Position numbers and translations under genes: made by a program
Notes under the pieces: generated by a model
What the model saw: the letters and a program-made list of their open reading frames with translations, nothing else
Databases searched by the model: none
Told to the model about the DNA's origin: nothing
Shown: piece after piece, positions 59,430 through 64,000 of the stretch
How the letters are laid out: each line of letters begins with the position of its first letter
How positions within the stretch are numbered: position 1 is the first letter of the stretch
From: Rotaria macrura
Lineage: Eukaryota > Rotifera > Eurotatoria > Philodinida > Philodinidae
Direction of reading: 5' to 3'
Length of the DNA: 64,000 bases
Assembly: GCA_900239685.1 (NCBI GenBank)
Contig: OENT01000718.1
Span: forward strand, 18,325 to 82,324

Positions 59430-61995
59430 TTTGTAAATGAATTAATTCTCGGAAAGACAAGAAGAAGTACGAGACGCTTGTATTTTATTTTATAGACACA
59501 GATAGCGATTTTATGTTTATTTAGATGACACATCATAAAGATAAAAAACAAAAAATAAGAATACAAGAATATAGCAAAGTGCTATAGCACAACAAATAGG
59601 AGTAATTTTGCAAGATATACATTATTCTCATGTGAGAAGAGAAAATATACAAAGATAAAAATATGCTAAGAGACCGAACGTTTGTTTCTCTTTCTTTGAC
59701 ACATGTAACTATGAGAATTTCACAATTACGTCTTTTTGAAGTGAAATTTCTTTTATTAGCCCCATACTTAAACAAATAAGCGCACATGCTGAAAAAAAGT
59801 CGATAGTGAATAGGATATTATAAATAAAGGATGTCAACGCAAATGTGAAACAACATGGACCTATTGATTCGATCGTTTGCTTACATTTGAAACGCAATGT
59901 TTACTAATTTAAGAATATGATAAAATTCGAGAGGAAAAGAGATTTTAGTCTCTGAGAATTTCTATACTATGTAGTATTGATGCTGCAGCTCACTGCTAAA
60001 TGGAAAGAAAATGATGTATTATATCGATTCTAATTCGAGTGTAGTGAGGTTGCAATAATCGATTGTTTGAAACGACTTCGAGCAATCTAATTAATTATTA
60101 GGCATGTTTTTATTTGCCAGTATTTCGAATCAAGACAACAATGAATCTTTTGATAAAAGCGTGTCTGCCGGTTAGAAGTAAAGATGAAACAAATACCAAT
60201 CATCTAACTCAAGTATTCTGGATAATTTTCCCCAGAAACATACAATGAAACTTATTACGGACGAAATATTATAGGATGTCACTAAGTAGAATCTTTATTT
60301 TCAAGAGTTTAATAGAATCATTTACTCAAGAAAAAGAAATTATATGAACCAATGGTGTAATAATTAGCGATTGGAGAATTTCTGTCATAGAACATCGACA
60401 TTTCTTGAGTTCGTCTCTAAAAATTCATAGTTTTAAAAGTACACAAAAAAATTGCATATTTTAGAAAGCGTAATGAAGCGTTCGAACGATAGTTATCATT
60501 CGATGCTGCTTCAACTCTTCTTGTAAACAATGACAACGACAGATTTCGAACTCAGATAATGAAATATATTTAACCGTGATATATATGTATTGGTCGCTGT
60601 AGAACAGTACAGTATGCTTTCCTTTTATGTAGGGTATACCTAAGTAACAAGATTGTTTTAGTTAAAATCTACAAAATAGATGTAAGCAGGTTTGAGCTTC
60701 AGTAATTATTGAGACTACGTAATAATAGTGCTTATTCACACACAATCCATTTCTTTTAGGGCATTTGCTGAAGTTTTTCTTTTTAATAATCTTTAATTTA
60801 AAACATGCTCGCCTTCGTTAGAAGCACTCAGTATAATGATTAGAAATCAGTGCAATGAATCAAATTTATGAAACACGTTCGACAAAATAAAAATAGTGAA
60901 TAAACCAGATGATATTAAGTGACAAGTTCTAGATTCGTCAGACATTACTGTGATCATATTATTCGCGAACTAGAATGATTGTAAGTGAAGAATATGTAAT
61001 AGCGATAGTCAGAGACAATGAGTAAGTCATAAGATGATGTTTTCCCCTGTTTTCTTCTGAATGGTAGTCAATAAGTCTTAAGAAATGCGACCGATTTGGA
61101 AATAGGGAAGACTTTCAATTAACACAATGTTATATCAATAATTTCTTAAAACTACTTCTCACGAAACAAGACGACCAAGATCATCTGCTAGTACTCAAGA
61201 CGTCAGAAGTCATTATGGAAGCTTCCCCTAGCCACTGCTTCATAAAGGTGTTTTTTTTTACCATCTCGTATCAAAGCCTGTTATCATTATCCAATATTCA
61301 CTTTATCATACCCGTTCATTACTACGTAGTTTCCAAGTACTCTATCTGATTAGTAAACTCAATGAATCAAACACTGACGTATTGTAACGAAGATGATGGT
61401 TTTTGAAATCAAAGATTATTCGAAAACAACTTTGAGTAAATGTTTCTTAACAAAACCATTCTACATAAGTAACCATTGCTACCAGTTTCAATTGCTACTG
61501 AAACAAGATCTTGATTATTTCTTCTCCACAAAGTTTAATCAGGAAATCTCGTTACTTTTGGCATGTTCTACGTATTTTTCGTGTTTGATGATTAGTTCGT
61601 TTTTGATGTTCACAATATCATCGTACTCTTGGCCAAAAGTTGCTGATGGAACGATGGGTGTATACATTAAAGGGAATTAATTAGTAACAATTCTTTTACG
61701 AATGATACTGCTGTACTGTTTACTAAAGTATGTATTCATTGATCTCTAGAAAAATTTCTGATGTTCAGTCAATTAAAAACAAAGAATAGATTCTAACTAT
61801 GGATATAACGAACGATAATCTAAAGAAATTGATTAAATATCATTGATTCAATAAAAGTTTTCCCTGCAACTAGAGTGGAACTCGACTGACTCTTGCTGAT
61901 TGTAAAAATTTCTTCCTGATGACGTCTGGCATCATGATAGGGATTGAAATATGCAATAGAATATTTACAAAGATGTCCTCTATGAATAATTTCTA
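59430..61995. other. Intergenic, nothing recognised
   Basis: AT-rich stretch between the divergently transcribed tetraspanin and amine oxidase genes, so it should hold both promoters. A 95-codon frame at 61393-61680 (ATG present) has no recognised motif and is not called. Confidence 0.5.
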
Positions 61996-63336
61996 ATGAG
62001 TACTGATGTCGATGTCGTTATTGTTGGTGCAGGTGCAGCTGGTCTTGCTGCCGCTATTGAATTACAATCAACTGATCTTAGCGTTGTTGTACTTGAAGCT
62101 CACAATCGTATTGGCGGTCGAGTCTTTACTGACCAAGAAACATTTACATCTATACCAATCGATCTTGGTGCCAGCTGGATTCATTCCTATGGACCTAATA
62201 ATGTTCTGTATGATTATTGTGAATCCTTGAGCGTTGACGAAAACAAATATCACATTGGAAACTATCAAATTTGCTATGACTATGATGGAGAATATTTTTC
62301 AAGTGAAACAATTTTCCATGCAGGAAGAATTCATGCCAAGATACATCAACATTTAGAATTATTTACTTACAATAGGGAAAATATTGAAGATAAAAGTATT
62401 GAAGATGTTATTCAATCGGAATATGATCGATTAGTACCTGATGGTCCAATCAAGCGTTTAGTTGATCTTTTTCTTTCTGGTGAAGAGCAGTACGAAGGTT
62501 CGAATTTGAAGAATCTCTCAGCGAAATCTCATGAACTTGGTTCTGGTTCAGTAAGCGATCGATGGGTATCATCTGGCTATGGAACTCTACTAGAACGTAT
62601 CGCTAATAAGCATAATTTAACAATTCGATTGAATACTTTCGTTACACATATAAACACGGTCGATACAAATCGAATAGCCATACAAACATCGAATGATTCA
62701 TCGATAATTTATTGTCGTCGAGTTATTCTTACAATACCTTTAGGTTGTTTAAAGCGAGAAACAATTCTATTTCAACCGCCACTACCCGATTGGAAACGAA
62801 ATGCAATTATGCGAATGGGTGTAGGCTTAATGAATAAACTTATTGTACAATTTCCAAGTTGTTTTTGGGATACGAGTATTGGCTCATTCTCACATGCATG
62901 CAATGAACGTCGTGGTCGATTTCGTTTTACTATTTGTTTCCCACCACCAGCAAATATTCTAATTCTATTTGTTACCGGAACATTTGCCAGTGAATTAGAA
63001 ACTCTAGCAGATAGTCAAATCATTGTAGAAATCATGAATTTTCTTCGACAGATCTTTCCTAAAATTCAAGTACCTGATCCTATCAATTATAGATTTACTC
63101 GTTGGGGGCAAGATTCATTAGCTTATGGTTCATATTCGAATTTTGCTGTACATACTGGCCCTGATACAATTGAGCAATTAGCAAAGGAAACTTCTGATGG
63201 TCGTGTACAATGGGCTGGTGAACATGCCAACATAGACGACCGTACTGAAGATTGGTCATTTGCTTGTGCCCATTCAGCTTTTCAAAGTGGGCAAAGGGCA
63301 GCGAAAACTATTCGAAATCAATTGTGTCTCTCTTGA
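61996..63336 (+). CDS. Flavin-containing amine oxidase, polyamine-oxidase-like
   Basis: 446 residues from an ATG, single exon. The N-terminal dinucleotide-binding motif VIVGAGAAGLAAAIEL (residues 8-23) is followed by the EAHNRIGGRV block at 34-43, the LGASWIH segment, the mid-protein TIPLGCLK motif, the MGVGLMNKLIVQF block containing the Lys conserved near the flavin in polyamine oxidases, and the C-terminal WAGEH FAD motif. The family oxidises spermine, spermidine or their acetyl forms (LSD1 is a relative, but no SWIRM or tower domain is present here). No peroxisomal SKL end; it ends LCLS and has no signal peptide, so cytosol is likely. Lack of introns is notable for an animal copy and leaves open a transferred origin. 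Confidence 0.88.
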   Translation: MSTDVDVVIVGAGAAGLAAAIELQSTDLSVVVLEAHNRIGGRVFTDQETFTSIPIDLGASWIHSYGPNNVLYDYCESLSVDENKYHIGNYQICYDYDGEYFSSETIFHAGRIHAKIHQHLELFTYNRENIEDKSIEDVIQSEYDRLVPDGPIKRLVDLFLSGEEQYEGSNLKNLSAKSHELGSGSVSDRWVSSGYGTLLERIANKHNLTIRLNTFVTHINTVDTNRIAIQTSNDSSIIYCRRVILTIPLGCLKRETILFQPPLPDWKRNAIMRMGVGLMNKLIVQFPSCFWDTSIGSFSHACNERRGRFRFTICFPPPANILILFVTGTFASELETLADSQIIVEIMNFLRQIFPKIQVPDPINYRFTRWGQDSLAYGSYSNFAVHTGPDTIEQLAKETSDGRVQWAGEHANIDDRTEDWSFACAHSAFQSGQRAAKTIRNQLCLS

Positions 63337-63724
63337 AACTTTTACTTCTTCTCTTTTTCCATTTCGTTTATATATCAGTAATCCAATGGAGACATTAACA
63401 CGCGATGCAAAAGTAATAGTAAAAAAACGATCCAGTTTTGTCTTCCCACAAACACATGCTGAAGCAAGACTTTCTCTTGTCAGTTGATAGAGTGTTTTCT
63501 GGTCTTTAAAATCGTATTCCTATCGAAGGCCCTCATACAGCAGTACTCAAGAAGTGCTCGCACTTGAAAATATCAGGAGAACTGCGAATATTCATCATAC
63601 ATTGTCTGAGTTTTCTGTAATGGTTTTGTTGTAAAATACTCATATACTGATACATGTATTTTGTTCATTATTTTTTTACTGTATTCGTTTTATTTCAATA
63701 CATAATTCAGATCAGATAGGTGCC
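63337..63724. other. Short intergenic stretch
   Basis: Separates the amine oxidase gene from the minus-strand retroelement end; the element 3' UTR and A-rich end (T-run 63671-63677 on the plus strand) probably take up its last 50 bases. Confidence 0.45.
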
Positions 63725-64000
63725 TTATCTGTTGCAGACGTTGGCTAACATGATACGCCAATTCTTCCTATCTTGTGCTGCGTGAAGAAAGTCTATTTTC
63801 ACATAACCTTGTTTTTCAATCCAATGGTTCACGTTTTCTAGATATTTGATTCTAGGTCGGCCTTTATCTTTCTTTCCATTAATTTTTCCACTCAGTACCA
63901 GATGTTCTATGCTAATACCTTTACGGATTATGTGGCCAAGGAATTTTAGTTGCCTATAACGGATGGTATTGATTAAAAATCTTTTCGATTTCGTTCTTTT
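63725..64000 (-). CDS. C-terminal end of a second non-LTR retrotransposon ORF (RTE-like)
   Basis: 92 codons open from the window edge to TAA at 63725. The translation carries the distinctive C-terminal block of RTE/CR1-type reverse transcriptases: RQLKFLGHIIRKG, then SGKINGKKDKGRPRIKYL, and AAQDRKNWRIMLANV shortly before the stop. It is followed by a short, A-rich 3' UTR with an AATAAA in minus sense. The rest of the element lies outside the window. It is distinct from the LINE at 50.7-55.8 kb, which lacks this block. Confidence 0.85.
   Translation of the reverse strand, partial: KRTKSKRFLINTIRYRQLKFLGHIIRKGISIEHLVLSGKINGKKDKGRPRIKYLENVNHWIEKQGYVKIDFLHAAQDRKNWRIMLANVCNR

Noticed and set aside
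61393..61680. 95-codon frame upstream of the amine oxidase
   Set aside because: It has an ATG but the translation has no motif, and no splice link to the amine oxidase is evident.
1..64000. Telomere-like TGTGGG arrays, CRISPR arrays, rRNA and tRNA genes
   Set aside because: Looked for by eye on both strands; only isolated TGTGGG hexamers and no array or RNA gene was found.

Overview
This is a eukaryotic, AT-rich window, most likely from a bdelloid rotifer (an inference). The grounds are short GT-AG introns of about 50-70 bases, animal-type genes (tetraspanin, an LRR/FN3 receptor, a family of odd class A GPCRs, a B-box-like zinc-finger protein), non-LTR retrotransposons, and several intronless enzyme genes that look acquired from non-animal donors. 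The last mixture is well known for bdelloids, but no species marker is visible. Two assembly gaps (11 N at 32182, 201 N at 52841) show that this is a draft scaffold. Gene density is low and much of the window is AT-rich sequence in which no coding was recognised.

Layout. 1-402: truncated B-box-like protein (-). 2692-3723: SABATH-type carboxyl methyltransferase (-). 8103-9572: bacterial-looking covalent-flavin oxidase (+). 9.6-16.7 kb: mostly empty. 16.7-30.2 kb: a run of five intron-poor plus-strand genes, four encoding multi-pass membrane proteins (two DRF-type GPCRs, the second split by a 63-base intron, and two unrecognised membrane proteins) and one a membrane-anchored methyltransferase. 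33492-39503: a nine-exon minus-strand gene of 832 codons, assembled here by splice phase, of unknown and probably nuclear function; two of its introns carry foldback (MITE-like) elements. 40952-44538: a two-exon LRR-FN3-TM receptor (-). 49202-49960: a secreted cysteine-rich gene interrupted by five in-frame stops with no frameshift. 50.7-55.8 kb: a near full-length LINE on the minus strand (gag-like ORF1, endonuclease/reverse transcriptase ORF2, broken by the 201 N gap). 58695-59429: tetraspanin (-). 61996-63336: polyamine-oxidase-like flavoprotein (+). 63725-64000: C-terminal end of a second, RTE-like non-LTR element (-), cut by the window edge.

These genes do not form a pathway. The picture is a typical accessory stretch of a bdelloid-like genome: expanded surface receptors, transferred redox and methylation enzymes, and mobile elements. 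The observations most worth following are the cysteine-rich gene whose five stops are all UGA/UAG, the LINE whose ORF2 has no usable AUG and overlaps ORF1, the two foldback elements lodged in introns of one gene, and the SABATH methyltransferase and bacterial-like flavin oxidase as transfer candidates.
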